Origin: Gracilariopsis chorda | Taxonomy: Eukaryota; Rhodophyta; Florideophyceae; Gracilariales; Gracilariaceae | DNA length: 64,000 nt | Reading direction: 5' to 3' | Assembly (NCBI GenBank): GCA_003194525.1 | Contig: NBIV01000146.1 | Span: 140,835 to 204,834 of the forward strand | Shown here: positions 43,486-55,042 of the stretch, one piece after another | Numbering within the stretch: the first letter of the stretch is position 1 | How the letters are laid out: each line of letters opens with the position of its first letter | Translations under genes and position numbers: made by a program | The notes under the pieces: generated by a model | Database searches by the model: none | Seen by the model: the letters and a program-made list of their open reading frames with translations, nothing else | What the model was told of the DNA's origin: nothing

Positions 43486-44700
43486 TGTCTCATGGCACAT
43501 CCAGTACAATATTACATCACGCTAACGACCAGGGTAGCAGCGTACTGGGTAGTGTGTCAAGAACTTTTTGCATATTGGGTGTCATTGAGAAATGGTCTGA
43601 TTCTGCTTCAAGTACCTGATCTTCTCTTCATCTTCAGTAGTTCCACTGTCCATGACTTCATTTGCATTTATATTACTTCCACCATGTCCAGTTTGCAGCC
43701 CCTCTTAATGGTCTGCTTCAGCACCATCTGGCCCTTCTGCTTTTGGCTCTTCATCATAATCTGAGTCAGCTGATTATTGCTGTCGGTCAGCAACTTCAGG
43801 TATGGCTTTCAATTGATTTTGTTCAGTAGTTTTGAACAATGGCATTCTAGGAAAAACAGCTTCATTAAAACTGAAATGCCTTGCGAACCTAATACCTCCA
43901 CTTTCAATGTCAAAGACGCGATAATTCTTGTGTGGAAGGCAGTGTAAGAGAATTCCACGGAGAGTTTTGCTCTCTAACGTCTTTCTTTTGGCTACATGAA
44001 GCCAGAACTCACATCCAAACGTTCTTAAAGAGATAAAGTTAGGTATCCTCCCACTGAGAGTTTCGTGGGTTGTCTTCCCATCCGTTACTTCACAACCGAT
44101 GATGTTCACTGTTCTGGTAGCAGTAACGACTGATTCAGTCCAGAACTTCTTTAGGAGGCCTGCATGTCGTAAAATTGCTGTAGTCATCTCCACAAACAAT
44201 CTCTTAAATCGTTCTGCGACTCCATATTTCTGTGGATTGTATGGAGCACTGTTCTCCCAGTCTATTCCGACTTAGGAGAGATAATTTCGGAAAGAAATGT
44301 ACTCTTGACCATTATCAGAGTGAAAGACTTTGATCTTTCTTTCAGTCTGTCTCTCAAACTTCAATTGAAAGCATCTGAACTTCTGTGTCAGTTCTTTTCT
44401 TTTCGTCATGATACGTACGGCCTTTTACCTCGATCTTTTATCGATGAAAGACATAAAGTGTCTCTTCCGTCCGATGCTTAGGGTACTAATAGGATCGCAT
44501 ATGTCCATGTATATCACATCTCCGATTATAGTAGCATCAGTACTCCTGCTGCCTAGACTCCTTCGCGTCATCTTTCCTTGAATGCACGGAGTGCAGTCGG
44601 CACTGTTCTCTGGGGATACACTGAGGTCAAGTCCATGAACCGTGTTTTTGCTTGTCATTCGTCGTATTCTCTGAATTCTGATGTGCCCGAACCTCTCCCG
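43486..44700 (-). pseudogene. pol: copia-2 integrase (broken)
   Basis: Zinc-binding region HIRIQRIRRMTSKNTVHGLD...CTPCIQGKM, then IIGDVIYMDICDPISTL with the first catalytic Asp (44658-44425). After frame breaks, 44199-43774 gives MFVEMTTAILRHAGLLKKFW, RTFGCEFWLHVAKRKTLESK and the GKO-like end FDIESGGIRFARHFSFNEAV. A Glu/Asp-rich linker continues to about 43490. Order and motifs are those of a copia integrase; stops and frameshifts at several places. Confidence 0.82.
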
Positions 44701-45897
44701 TCAGAGCCGTAGACCTTGTGTTTCTTTCGCTACATATGCAACATGGGAAGCTAGACTGCCGCAAAACTGATAAACGCCTAACCTCTTTGGTCTGATCATG
44801 ACATCCGAACCTGTGATGAGGCATACCGATGAATCGAAAGATATTTGGTACGTTTCCTCCGTTAGGCGGGAGCAAGATATCGAGTTGCAGTCCATATCTT
44901 CAACGTAAAGAACTTCATGCAGTAGTAGCTTTACATAACGTCTTCCAGACTGCGATAAATTAAGACAAAAGTGTCCTCTTTTTGATGCTGTCACCCGCCC
45001 GCCATCGTGCAACACAATAGCTCTGGGCTGGGAGCGGTAAAATAAATGCGCCAAAGCACGGTACCTCATCATGCGACAAGTTGGACCAGATTTACCAATT
45101 AATTGGTGGTCTCCTTGTCTGATGAGGAGAGCTGGATGGGTATTTGGCTCACCTGCACCATTATCTGGCTTGACCGATCTGCAGTCTCGTTTGTTGTGTC
45201 CTTTTCGGCCACGTTTGAAACACCTACCCGTCACTTTCGCCTGTAATGCCCTTTCCGTACCCAGGAGACATGCCGGACCTGATCCTTTTGTATTCATCTC
45301 TGAAGTTTTGGTGTCCTACTCCTGGAGAAGCCAAGTGGTTACCTTTTCCTAGGACAATTCCACGTCTGACATAGTCTGCAGGTCTGATATTATTGGACCA
45401 TATGGGTCTCTCCAGTAGAACCACAACTGGAGCAACAGGATAGCAATCTGCATATTATTCCCATTTGGGCTTCCCATAGCTTCCAATCTTCAGAATACAG
45501 ACTCAAAAACATCCACGTACTCCACCATCACTGTTACTTCTGTAAAAAGAGTATGATGTAGTTTCGTTTCCAACTGTACCCTCGTCGCAGTATTCTCCGT
45601 TGCATACCTTTCACGCAGTTTCCGATACATAACGAATGGGTTGTGGCGTTCGGAGGCAAAAGCCCGTAGCGGTTTGTCTCCAAGAGATCGCACAAGCTAC
45701 ATACGAAGCTTCGAGAGGTTTGCTTCAATTTCACGGGTAGGGCTTCAATTTTTCTCCTCTCCAATACCATCTTCTAGAACTCCATTCAAGAGTTCCTTTG
45801 ATTCCAGCAGTGCTTCTATTCGCATCATCCACAAGGTAAAGTCCTCGTCGCTCTTTCTAGAGAAACGATGCACCTTCCTTGGACTGTCTTCATCCAT
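44701..45897 (-). pseudogene. gag-pol: copia-2 gag and protease region (broken)
   Basis: gag ATG at 45897: MDEDSPRKVHRFSRKSDEDF, TLWMMRIEALLESKELL, then RSLGDKPLRAFASERHNPFV in shifted frames, a UBN2-type copia gag. The zinc knuckle CFKRGRKGHNKRDC (45240-45200) has its second Cys changed to Arg. Downstream, HDGGRVTASKRGHFCL and LHEVLYVEDMDCNSISCSRL are the protease C-terminus and pre-integrase region. The D-x-G-A itself could not be placed. Confidence 0.75.
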
Positions 45898-46008
45898 AGC
45901 GGGGCTAAGGTAATGGAAGCAAAGCCCTGTAATACTTTGAGAAATTAAATAAGAAGTAGCTTATTTTAGTTCAGAGCGTTGATTGCCAGTGACGCGCGAT
46001 GCTAGCAC

Positions 46009-46323
46009 TGTTGGGTATGGTTAAGGCGAGTTCTCTGTTCTTTCAAGAAGCTTACCCCGTTTATATATGGAAGCTTACCTTGCCAAAATCCTGCCAAACT
46101 CAAAGGTACTTCCAACTTGTGGTCAAAGCTCTATCAAGGAGCTTCAGGGAACCACACATATCCGATATTACATCAACATATATTGTATCGTACTATTTGT
46201 GGCCGAGATTTAGACATACCACCTCTCGCAACACTCTCATGCATCACCAAAGGGACATATCACATAGCGTGAGAGTTTTACTTGATAAAAGTGTGATTGC
46301 TCGATGGCATACTGCACACAACA
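46009..46323 (-). repeat. copia-2 5' LTR
   Basis: 315 bp, TGTTGGG...CAACA, direct repeat of 30205-30519. Confidence 0.85.
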
Positions 46324-46714
46324 CCGTTTCCAACTCATTTAGTGTTGAGTAGAGCAAGAACATTCTGATACACGTCTGAAACAACAGCTAATGGATCAAT
46401 TGTATACAATGCGGTTACAATTGCGTCAACACTGTCTTCCGACTGAATGAACTCGTGCGGATAGGTTTGCAAATATCTCTTTCCCTGCAATAGAGTAGAG
46501 ACTGCAGCATGATACCCATCAGATCTTCTCGTACATAATTCGAGTTTGTAGCGTCGCTTAAGTTGCAGCGATTTCCTTTGAGCGACTGCAGTCGCCTACA
46601 TTTCCTTGTAGCTTGTCGGTCGCGAATGTTGCGGAATATGCCAGACATTGCTGGAACACACGTGTAGAATGTTCCAGTAGTGTCTAGCACATTGCACGCT
46701 TTGTTGGCCCAGCA
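46324..46714 (-). pseudogene. gag: copia-1 gag, N-terminal part
   Basis: Minus frame MLDTTGTFYTCVPAMSGIFR (from 46690), then QSLKGNRCNLSDATNSNYVR and MLQSLLYCRERDICKPIRTS, ending against copia-2. Joining to 30199 across copia-2 keeps the frame for ELETESTRN before a TGA. The gag start may be close to 46690. Confidence 0.5.
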
Positions 46715-47740
46715 AAGACTACAGTATTTTAGTGATGCTGGCGCAAACTGTCGCTTTATTATTGGTTATTGTGCAGCTCCAGAGGTCTCTAGAAGCCAAT
46801 GGAGTAACCTAGACGCACACATGAGTAACTAGCAAGTAGAAATGCGTATTTGGCTCGTTTGTAGTGCCTCTAAACACTACAAAAAGAGGTTCTGAGCTTC
46901 GGACTTCGGTCTGAACTCACCTCAACAATCGACCAACATCTAAGCCCCACCCCCTATCAACCTTCAGCCACTTCAACTATCATCAAAAACCAGTGAGGCG
47001 TTCGCCACTGGATAAAGGGCTTCTAGTGAGGCGTGTGCCGCTAGTTGTCCAATAGGGTGGGGAAGTACCGTCGCTTAGACCGGTTGAAGCGCCTTAGTCG
47101 TGGACGGGAGACGGGTAGTGTGTACCAAAGGTGTTTCTGTCGTCTGTGAGCCCCACCGGAGCTTTGCTCGGATACCGGTGTCGGTCGAAAGACCTGGTGA
47201 TTTCTGGACGGAAGTACTTGACGGGAAGCTATCCGCAGGCGACGTGCCGTGCAACCTTTCCTGCAAAGGGCCAGCTTGGGTATAGAGTGAAAGCATATCC
47301 CGCTGTTAGTAGCTCTCCTCGGGAAGCCCTGTAAGGATTGTATGCGCCTGCTTCTGGTTAGTGCAGAGGTAGGTAGGCTGCAGAATCCACTTCACATCCG
47401 GAGTGTCTGACCGGAAGCCGAGGGTCTGACCCTTAGTGATCCTTGACATAATTCTTGGGTTGCGCGCCGTTTCAACAAAGAAGTTTTATTTGGGGATTGA
47501 GCCTCTTGCTCTCCCTAGTGTTGTTTTATTTCATCGAGTGGGTTTAGTTCTTTTGATCCCACTGTTTTCAACTTGTTTTGGGGCTTTTAGCTACGAAGAG
47601 CACCCTTTTGGCTTTTATTATTACAGCTTTTTGGCCCCCTGCGTCACCGTCCCGTGATGGCACCCACATAGCTCTTCGCGTCGGTCCACCGTACTGTCTT
47701 CATATTCCAAGAAAAGGCCGGTCGCTTCGGTAGATCTGAG
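46715..47740. other. copia-1 leader with a hairpin-rich segment
   Basis: Non-coding. Between 46861 and 47430 many stable hairpins occur on the plus strand: GTAGTG...CACTAC (46861-46880), TTCGGAC-TTCG-GTCTGAA (46898-46915, a C(UUCG)G tetraloop), two similar bulged stems at 46990-47011 and 47023-47044, CACCGG...CCGGTG with inner GAGC-TTT-GCTC (about 47155-47180), and GGTC-GAAA-GACC (about 47183-47194). CCCCACCC/GGGTGGGG (about 46945 and 47055) could close the first domain. It may be the retroelement leader or another inserted structured element. Confidence 0.5.
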
Positions 47741-47759
47741 CTCTCTGGGCTCATAATTA
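47741..47759 (-). promoter_or_regulatory. copia-1 primer-binding site (tRNA-Met half type)
   Basis: Directly inside the 5' LTR the minus strand reads TAATTATGAGCCCAGAGAG. Its complement CTCTGGGCTCATAATTA matches the anticodon arm of tRNA-Met (GGGCUCAUAA). Copia elements are known to prime from an internally cleaved initiator tRNA-Met, which fits. Confidence 0.7.
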
Positions 47760-48148
47760 TGTAAAGTTCCTGATCAAGGCGTATTTGCTTTATTGTTTTG
47801 AGTCCCTTGCTTCCTCTTTGACCCTTATCTCTAGCCCTGTTCAGGCGTAAGCAAGGTTCTTATAGCGCCGTGTCTTTTGAACAGAAGCCTCTCGACAACG
47901 TATTTATCTCGCTATCCTCTCCCAAAGTTCGTACTACTAGTTGCGATAACGCTAGCTATCGAACAAAAACTCCACACTGAGGTAAGTGCACAAGAAGCCA
48001 ACAGGTAGCCGCCACTTCACGTGTATGGCAAACTTCGGAATGTGTTTCAGTGTAAACTGCGGTAGCAAATTGATTGAGCATGTAGGTGTTACTTAAAGGC
48101 AACAACTGAATTACACGCAACTCCGCAAAGGTGCCGTGGCCAATTGAA
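47760..48148 (-). repeat. copia-1 5' LTR
   Basis: 389 bp, same length as 22195-22583 and closely similar; the outermost bases differ (CAATTGAA against CAATTACA). Confidence 0.85.
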
Positions 48149-48189
48149 TTCCATTGTCTCATCGTGAGCGTCTCAGAACTCTTCGCATT

Positions 48190-48668
48190 TCAGTTATCCA
48201 TCAGCACAATGCAATGTCCTCTTTTCCCGCATTTTCTCCATGTGCTTTTCGGCTCTACGTCAACGAGCCGTGGGGCGTTCAGAGTCCTCTGAAGTTGTCC
48301 ATATGGTCTATAGGCCTTCGCAGAGCTTTCCTGGACGGAGCGGATATGGCAAGCAATTCCAGAACTAGGTTGATAACACTGGCGCATTAGCCACGGCACT
48401 GCAACGTAGGAAGAAGCTTCCAAGTAATCATCAATTGTAGAAGATGTATCGAATGACTTTTGTCGTGTTGACGAGACAGCAAGCACCAAATGCACTGATG
48501 GAAGCCATCATTGGCATTAGCCATAAGCAGGAAAGTGAGACGAGCATCCAGTAGCTGGAAAATCTCTAAATGTGAATTTGCTGTTGTGGGGTCAGGAATA
48601 TTCAGTGATTCAGGATGCAGTTCTTGCCAGAGTTGCTGAGAACGGCCGCACTGAACAGAGCCACTCAT
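48190..48668 (-). pseudogene. gag-like relic
   Basis: Two overlapping minus frames. The first (48668-48387) has LEIFQLLDARLTFLLMANAN; the second (48495-48190) ends in TWRKCGKRGHCIVLMDN, like a truncated CCHC knuckle (C-x2-C layout changed to R-K-C-G-K-R-G-H-C). Likely an unrelated copia-type gag fragment next to the copia-1 LTR. Confidence 0.35.
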
Positions 48669-50055
48669 ATCTGTACTTTACTACTTACTTGGTTCTCGCG
48701 CACCATGTGCTGGCCACGGCGCAACCAGATAGAGTATCTAGAAAATATTATGGGCAGTGGCTAGGATAAGCACTCTGGATATTACTTAGTAGCTGGCACT
48801 AATGCTTCTTCCTTAAACTGAAAAACACACAATCATGATACCAATCTCAAGTCTTGGATATCTATGTGGATTTCCAAGATTTGTTCATGACTGGTAGCTC
48901 ACCGTTTCCGCCGATACCACAAGAACAGGTCAATCGACTTACTTAGAAGATGTGCTTGATAGTATTTGCGGGCTAGCACGTATTAATGCCCATTTTAGAA
49001 GCGACACGAGTGATCTTGTTTTGTTTACTTGAGATTAGACTCATTTTGAGTTCTATAATACTCGCTCCGGCTACCAAGAATATAACAATTAAATCTCCAT
49101 GAAACTGGTATTAGCTACACTTTGTTGCACAAACGTTAGCTTGACGGTTCAGACACGTAGTAATTATAGTTGAAGAAAACCATGTCTCTCCACACAAGCC
49201 CGTCCAAATGAACGTTCATCTATCTCGGCCAAAGTCTGAAATCATCTTTAAGGGCAAGCCGTTAGAGGTCGATCGATAGGCATCGTCTCAGATGAACCTG
49301 AAGTACTGGCTTTCGCGGCTATTGAAGTGAGAATGGATGGAGCATCTGCTAGCCCCGTGTTTGGAACAGAGCTGCAATGGTTGAAATGGTTGAACGTCCA
49401 TGGTGTTGATCCGAGTTGGAAGTTTAGAATATCCATCGGGGTTTATATAGAGTTTCTAGTATAATTCTATCAGTGCCACTAGTCGATGAGAATTCGTCCG
49501 AATTAAACGGTATGATGCTTGGTGTTCGTGCTGGCCTCCGTACGCGACTGATTTACAGGGTTCAGTGCCAGATCTAGTTGTTTAATGACTTGGCAAATTC
49601 CATCAATGCTTATGACTTGTCCTCAGACAAGATCTTGATGATATGGCATGAACCCAGGGTGCTAGTCATGACTTGGCAGGACTTCCTGGAGAATCTTCCA
49701 TGACCGTTCGATCCCTGGAGTACCGTGTCAGGTGTCTTTCAACGTTGTGAGTAGCATGAAACGTGTTCTTCAGAGCCAATATGTACACGTGGTCATTCAA
49801 GACTTCTCTGACATGAACATGTTGTCATGCCGCATTGACAGGGTGTCACGAAAATGTCAACGTGGCTTTGAGGCTGGTTGGGCACAGAACATGAATTACC
49901 GATCTCTTCAGAAGACAAAGATTAAAAATAACAGGTTTGTGCACATAAGAACTGCCACTAGAGCCTAATCTATTCAAAGAAATGTAAATAATAACTAATT
50001 CTAACATCAATATCCTCTAACAGTAGACTTGAGCCGACTCGTGACGAAGAATTTC
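48669..50055. other. No gene recognised
   Basis: Short AT-rich frames on both strands without motifs; no repeats or hairpins noticed. Confidence 0.4.
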
Positions 50056-50241
50056 TTAGACTCGCACACACCCCGCTTTGGGAGGGACGGGGATCAGATC
50101 GCGCTGAGTTTCAGGTTCCAAGGTGAATGGGACTTGACCTTTTTCCTCGAAGCGTTTTAGAATTTCACCAGTTTTCTCCATAAAACTTCGTTCGTCCGTT
50201 AGGTGTCCGTAACGCACAAAGATATAGTAGAAGATATGCAT
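50056..50241 (-). CDS. Short hypothetical coding segment
   Basis: 61 codons, MHIFYYIFVRYGHLTDERSF to PVPPKAGCVRV, with balanced composition (EKTGEILKRFEEKGQVPF). It could be the last exon of a host gene or the 3' end of the chromodomain element next to it. Not recognised. Confidence 0.25.
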   Translation of the reverse strand: MHIFYYIFVRYGHLTDERSFMEKTGEILKRFEEKGQVPFTLEPETQRDLIPVPPKAGCVRV

Positions 50242-50539
50242 TTCAAACGTATGGTCCTAATTCGTCAGAACTACACCATCATAGTTGAAGAAGAGTCAGT
50301 GCAGCAGTATGTCTTTCTGGTCAATTTAGAAAAATCTACGGTGTTCGGCGACGGAAAAAACGAGATAGGGCAGGCTTTTCAGGAAAGAACTAGCTTGATT
50401 GCTTCAATGACAGTGATTGTACCCATCCAGTGAAATAACAATCTTTCGCAGAGGTTGGTATTGTTGTAGAACCCTCTTGTGATTTCAAAATTGGTGTTCT
50501 GATTTATCTTCAAGATTTCTTGAGGCAAAGACGTTTCGG

Positions 50540-51070
50540 AACTTCTCGGTAGGAGTCCATTCGTCTGCTTACACTGCCAGAGAAGTTCTTATCAGTTCGT
50601 GAGGTCTCTTTCCTTCATCCAAGTGTTCTCATGAATTGGGTATCCAAGCCATTTGACAAGAAATTCAAATCGTCTGACCCGTGTTTTGTGGTTGAAAATA
50701 CATTATACTGCATATTATTCTGCCACATCCTTCAATGTTACCGGGTTGGTGTGGGCTGCCTCCAGACGAATTGATTTGTGTTCTTGGTAAGGCTTGAGGA
50801 CAATAGCGTAGAATATATCATGAATCTTTGACTTCAGTGTATGACTCAAATTTAGACGAAATGGTACAGGACCACGTTTTTTTGAGATTCTGTACGGTCC
50901 AAAATATGGAATTTGTAGTTTAGACTTCTTCTACATGTGCTTAGTATTGGGTGTTTTTGTCGACAAAAGAATTTTCTGCGTCTCTTGGAAGGTGCAGGGA
51001 GATCGATTCTTATCGTTGTATAACTTGTAGTAACAGTTCTGTTTTTCAATTTGTGGCCTTGCTTCAATGG
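50540..51070 (-). pseudogene. pol: Ty3/gypsy chromodomain integrase tail (relic)
   Basis: Minus-strand translation gives the integrase C-terminus FGPYRISKKRGPVPFRLNL, then HDIFYAIVLKPYQEHKSIRL, and a chromodomain CIFNHKTRVRRFEFLVKWLG followed by ENTWMKERDL. The pattern F-L-V-K-W-x-G-Y-P...T-W is the chromodomain signature of chromoviruses. Stops interrupt it. No LTR found nearby; an isolated fragment of a fifth gypsy. Confidence 0.7.
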
Positions 51071-54000
51071 TTGCTTGCTTCGTGGTTTCTATGAACTTCA
51101 GAGATGCATTATTTTCTGAAATGGTGGTATCGAGCGGGTTTTTATGTGATTAAAGGGCGAGCGGACAAAAGGGTCGATTGAAAAGTAGAGAACTAGTGAT
51201 CAAACGCGTTTCAAGGAAGCTCCGTTCTTGACGGCAGACGACCATCCATGCCGAAACAAGGGTTATCGCTGTGACTGTTAAGGAACATCTGCGACTGCTC
51301 GGACGATGCTGCAAGTTTTCGTATTTTTCGGTTTTGCCCGTTTCGACATTTTGGCGTTCACGAAGAGGGTGCATTTACGTATACCCACTGTGTTCGATGG
51401 GACTCAGAGTTGTTCCATTGAAGACAGTGGGTTTCCGTTGCAGCTAGGCTAGATCGCTACGCTTGTGTTCGTAGCGAGTACAATCATTGCATTCGCGCCG
51501 CGATTTATTCCCAGGCCCCCGACTCAAGCCCGCAAACGTCACAGTTCAGTTACCGTGCAACACTGCTCAGTAAGCACATCCGCGACTATTCTACACCGCA
51601 GTCAAACAGCTCGCACGATGTTTTTGATCTTCGTGGCATTGTTGTCAATCAATCTTTATCTCAGAACCACCCTCTTTCGGGAACGCATGTCTCTTCAATT
51701 TCATCTTGCTGCAAAGTATGCTTACGGATACACATGGCTGGGAAACCCAGCAGATGCAGCGCACTGAACAGATGTCACAAATGATGCTGGCCTTCATTAC
51801 ATCAAAACGAATCTCAAGTGTAAGAAAGAATTGAGGCACAAGAGCACAGATTTCTTCCTGTCAAGTACGAAAGTTGTCTTATTTGAGCTTGTTCAGGAGC
51901 TTATTCTGAAGACTTGGATGACTTCACCTTTGCTGTACACTTTTTGAGTACATAAAAACTGGGTTGTTAGAGTCACGTTCACATTCGACGCTGCTTTGGG
52001 TATCACTTTGAATTTTGTTGTGGGTGTTTGGGTTGCACTTGTATTTGATTAAACAAACTGCAATAGTGCAAGTCAGTAACGGTAGCATCAGCATTGCCTT
52101 TCCAATTTGGTAAGGAGCAAAGATTTCTGGGCACTAGGCTCTATCTGTTGCGGAGGCCGCACGATGTTGCACGGAGCACGAGCGAAGCATTTTCCTTGCT
52201 TTTACTGAATATGTGGTAGAAAGCGATCTGAGAAACCCCCTATCCACCCTACAACGGACAAAGAAGTGTACAGGTTTGACACAATCTGCTGTGAAGGCGC
52301 AGATCTTGTTTCAAACATCTAAGAAAGTGTAACATCGAAGTCCACCCCAACAAGCGCCGCCATGTCGGACCGACGTGAAATAAGATCAGCTGCCATTTGT
52401 TCTGATATGCGGAATAGAAAGGATTTCTACCAAACAGCGCATATGCGGGCGCTTTTCAACCCGTTTCTGAGCAACAAACGCCATGATTATGTTGCGGAGC
52501 TTTGTTCAAGTGGAGTAGAGCTTACTGCATGAAATGTAAACAGTCCTTGTTTGCAGAACTGGTATCAAGAAGCAAGCATGAACTGCATTTGGAACGGAAG
52601 AACTTGAATAAGCGTCGAGTCACTAATTGCTCCGTACTACAGGTTGTTTGCCGTCGAGCAGATTACAGTTAACGTGAAGCTGGACTTGTTTTGTTGGGAA
52701 CTGTGCTCATTCAGTGAGCGTTGTGGACTTTTGCTTTCCCACAAAAGTTGCTTGCTTTTCCTCCATGGGTTTGTCAGATGAAGATACGCGACGCTCCTGC
52801 TTTCGTAGAGAGCTCTAAAGAGTTCTAATGAACTCGGTTCCAGTTCAGTCATTTGGAATGACGCAAAAGTCGTATTGTTTCTCTGCATGATTGTGCTACG
52901 AGAGGTGAAAAGCTGTCGAAGCTATGTAAAATAGAGCAGTTCCGCTCCCATCGCACCAGGTCCCAGCATAAGCAGAACATCATCTTTGAGCTGTGAGAAC
53001 ACGAATGGAAATGTGCTGAGAGGATGTGCTGAGAGGATGTGCTGCGAAATGCATTGGATTTTGGCGACGAACACTATGCAGTAGCTCCAGAGGTGCACGA
53101 ATCAACCGTGGATTCATTGAGCGTTCTCTTTTTGTCCAAGACTGTTCTCATCCCAGTGGGTAGTGTAGCCTGAAGCTCCTACGTTCTTGGCCGAAAGGAG
53201 CTGATAGGCCAGTTTGTGCCCATCCGCATCTAATATATTGTGGATACCTGGCGAGGAGTACGGCATGACATACTCATCATTATGGTATGCTACCATATCT
53301 GACCTCCGGTGATACCGATCATAAAACCGGCGAAACTGAAGGTGTGCCGTCATAAATCAGTCGTGCTTGCTAGCACTAGCTGTAAACCATGCATCGGTTC
53401 ACTCTACAGCAATGCGCGATTCCGCGTTTTCGGTTTGCTCTGATTGCTCCGCCACCGCCCATTCGTTCCATCGTTCCATGTTTTGTTGGTTCTAATGTGC
53501 TCAGCAATGCTTGCACTGCTTTTTGCTTGTTTTGCTTTGCGTGTTCACCATTGCGGCTGTGGCTGATGCTTTCTTCAACGTTCTTTTGAAGTGATGTGAG
53601 CACAACTGTCGCAGGCCGGTGCTTCACATGATTGGCACTGAAGTGTGCTCTGCCGACTTGCAACTTGCCACTGGCATGTGCATTGTACTGCGAATGGCTC
53701 AGTGCTACTCCAACCAAAGCGCATCCAGTCTTCGCGGGTCTGCTGCCATGGTAGCACGGCCTGCCAAGCCATGATGCGCACGCAATTCAGACGATTGCGA
53801 TAGTGCTTACCTCGGCTGCTAATTCAGAAAAAGCTCAGCGAAGCACTCCAGCACTTTGTTACAAATCTCAGAGCTTGTTTCATCTACCGCCGCATGCGCG
53901 GTACATGGGCTGCACATGTAATCATCCACACAAGGCCCGTTTATGCGCGTGTTCTCGTGCACATGTCTTTGTGCAAGTGCATCAAATTCCCACGCTGTTT

Positions 54001-54809
54001 TCGGTCATCGTATCAACCACGCTGACTTACCTAGTCGTTGTTTCGTAAACTGCGTTTCGCGGGCTTGCTCGTTGGACGGCAGTTGAACACTTCGCCCGTT
54101 GCCATGACGACCTTATTATTCTCCTTAATTTCCCGAACCTACACCCAAGCCGATCGCACGCTTCCGTCTCTTGCAACTTTCGCGTGAATCTCGCCACTGG
54201 AAAGCATACGCAAAGTACTTAACACAGACTTGCACATTTCAATGCACAGAAAACCAGATTTGGCAAACCGCTTTTCATTGTTAGAGCTGTTTCACTTACA
54301 CTGCGCTTGTTGCAGATGAATAGGAACTGAAGGCTTAAGAGGCTACAGCATAACCCCTGACCTGCAACAAGTAGATGTCACAATATGTGACGGAACGCGA
54401 CAGAAGTTGATAGAGTGATACCTGGAGTTTTGCTACAGCTACCACTAACAGTTTCTCCGAGCTGCAAGAACTCGTTCACTTGCGCTCTGCATACGTGAAG
54501 GCACACAACTCTTGTGGATAGGGCAACTCGCATTTCCATTTTACTGAGTCCAGGATGCTTGCATACTTCAAAGTCAACACAGCACTACTCCAGCATCATA
54601 ACCTGAAGCCTGTACATGTTAAGTAGAGCCTGAGCAGCACACGCAACAAAGGCCTTCCCGATCTCAGATAAAGGAAGTCCAAGCGTGAGAACGTATGTTA
54701 GAGTTGGGCCAAATAGAGTTCTGGCTTTCCAGGGAGGGATTAATCCCTTGAATGCAGCAGACCTGCCGGCGGTTCCGAATGTGCAGTGATGGAAACTGTA
54801 ATAAAGTGA
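51071..54809. other. No confident gene
   Basis: Several ORFs of 60-113 codons (51465-51767 plus, 53376-53717 minus, 52637-52888 minus, 53114-53353 minus). The plus ORF at 51465 has a hydrophobic stretch (MFLIFVALLSINLYL). None has recognisable domains; they may be exons of unknown genes or chance frames. Confidence 0.35.
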
Positions 54810-54910
54810 TCGTGAATCAAGTCTGACCTTCTCCAAATGAAGGGGAAGGTCAGCTGACGCTCATTTTATACAGGTCTTGTAGCAGTCTAGAGACTTCTAT
54901 GACTACGCTA
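54810..54910. repeat. Dispersed repeat, copy 2
   Basis: Matches 19282-19380, with the same hairpin (GACCTTCTCCAAATGAAGGGGAAGGTC region). It is followed directly by the tandem array. Confidence 0.65.
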
Positions 54911-55042
54911 CAAGCTAGCTACTGTCTGTGAACATGACAGCTACAAGCTAGCTACTGTCTGTGAACATGACAGCTACAAGCTAGCTACTGTCTGTGAACA
55001 TGACAGCTACAAGCTAGCTACTGTCTGTGAACATGACAGCTA
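54911..55042. repeat. Four tandem copies of a 33-bp unit
   Basis: Exact 33-bp unit beginning CAAGCTAGCTACTGTCTGTG, four times (132 bp). Each unit contains a CTGTC...GACAG palindrome and AGCTAGCT. The related copy at 19381 has only one unit, so this array expanded locally. Confidence 0.9.

Larger units (their letters stand above)
30205..46323 (-). mobile_element. copia-2: Ty1/copia inserted in copia-1 gag
   Basis: About 315-bp LTRs at 30205-30519 and 46009-46323 (TGTTGGG...CAACA), flanked by TCGTT and CCGTT, a 5-bp duplication with one change. Internal order on the minus strand: gag, protease region, integrase, RT, RNase H. It contains gypsy-2 (31094-41907) in RNase H and a solo LTR (43246-43485) between integrase and RT. 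Without them the element is about 5.1 kb. Confidence 0.85.
22195..48148 (-). mobile_element. copia-1: outer Ty1/copia element carrying nested insertions
   Basis: A minus-strand copia whose two 389-bp LTRs (22195-22583 and 47760-48148) lie 26 kb apart because later insertions sit inside: pogo (23435-26432) in the RNase H/RT junction, and copia-2 (30205-46323) in gag. Removing both leaves about 6.8 kb, a normal copia size, in the order LTR, PBS, gag, protease, integrase, RT, RNase H, LTR. No matching target duplication is visible at the outer ends (CTCTA against TTCCA). Confidence 0.85.

Noticed and set aside
47741-47759. tRNA gene
   Set aside because: Only the anticodon-arm complement is present; no full cloverleaf. 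It is a retrotransposon primer-binding site.
54911-55042. CRISPR array
   Set aside because: The 33-bp units are directly adjacent with no spacers, and the genome is eukaryotic.
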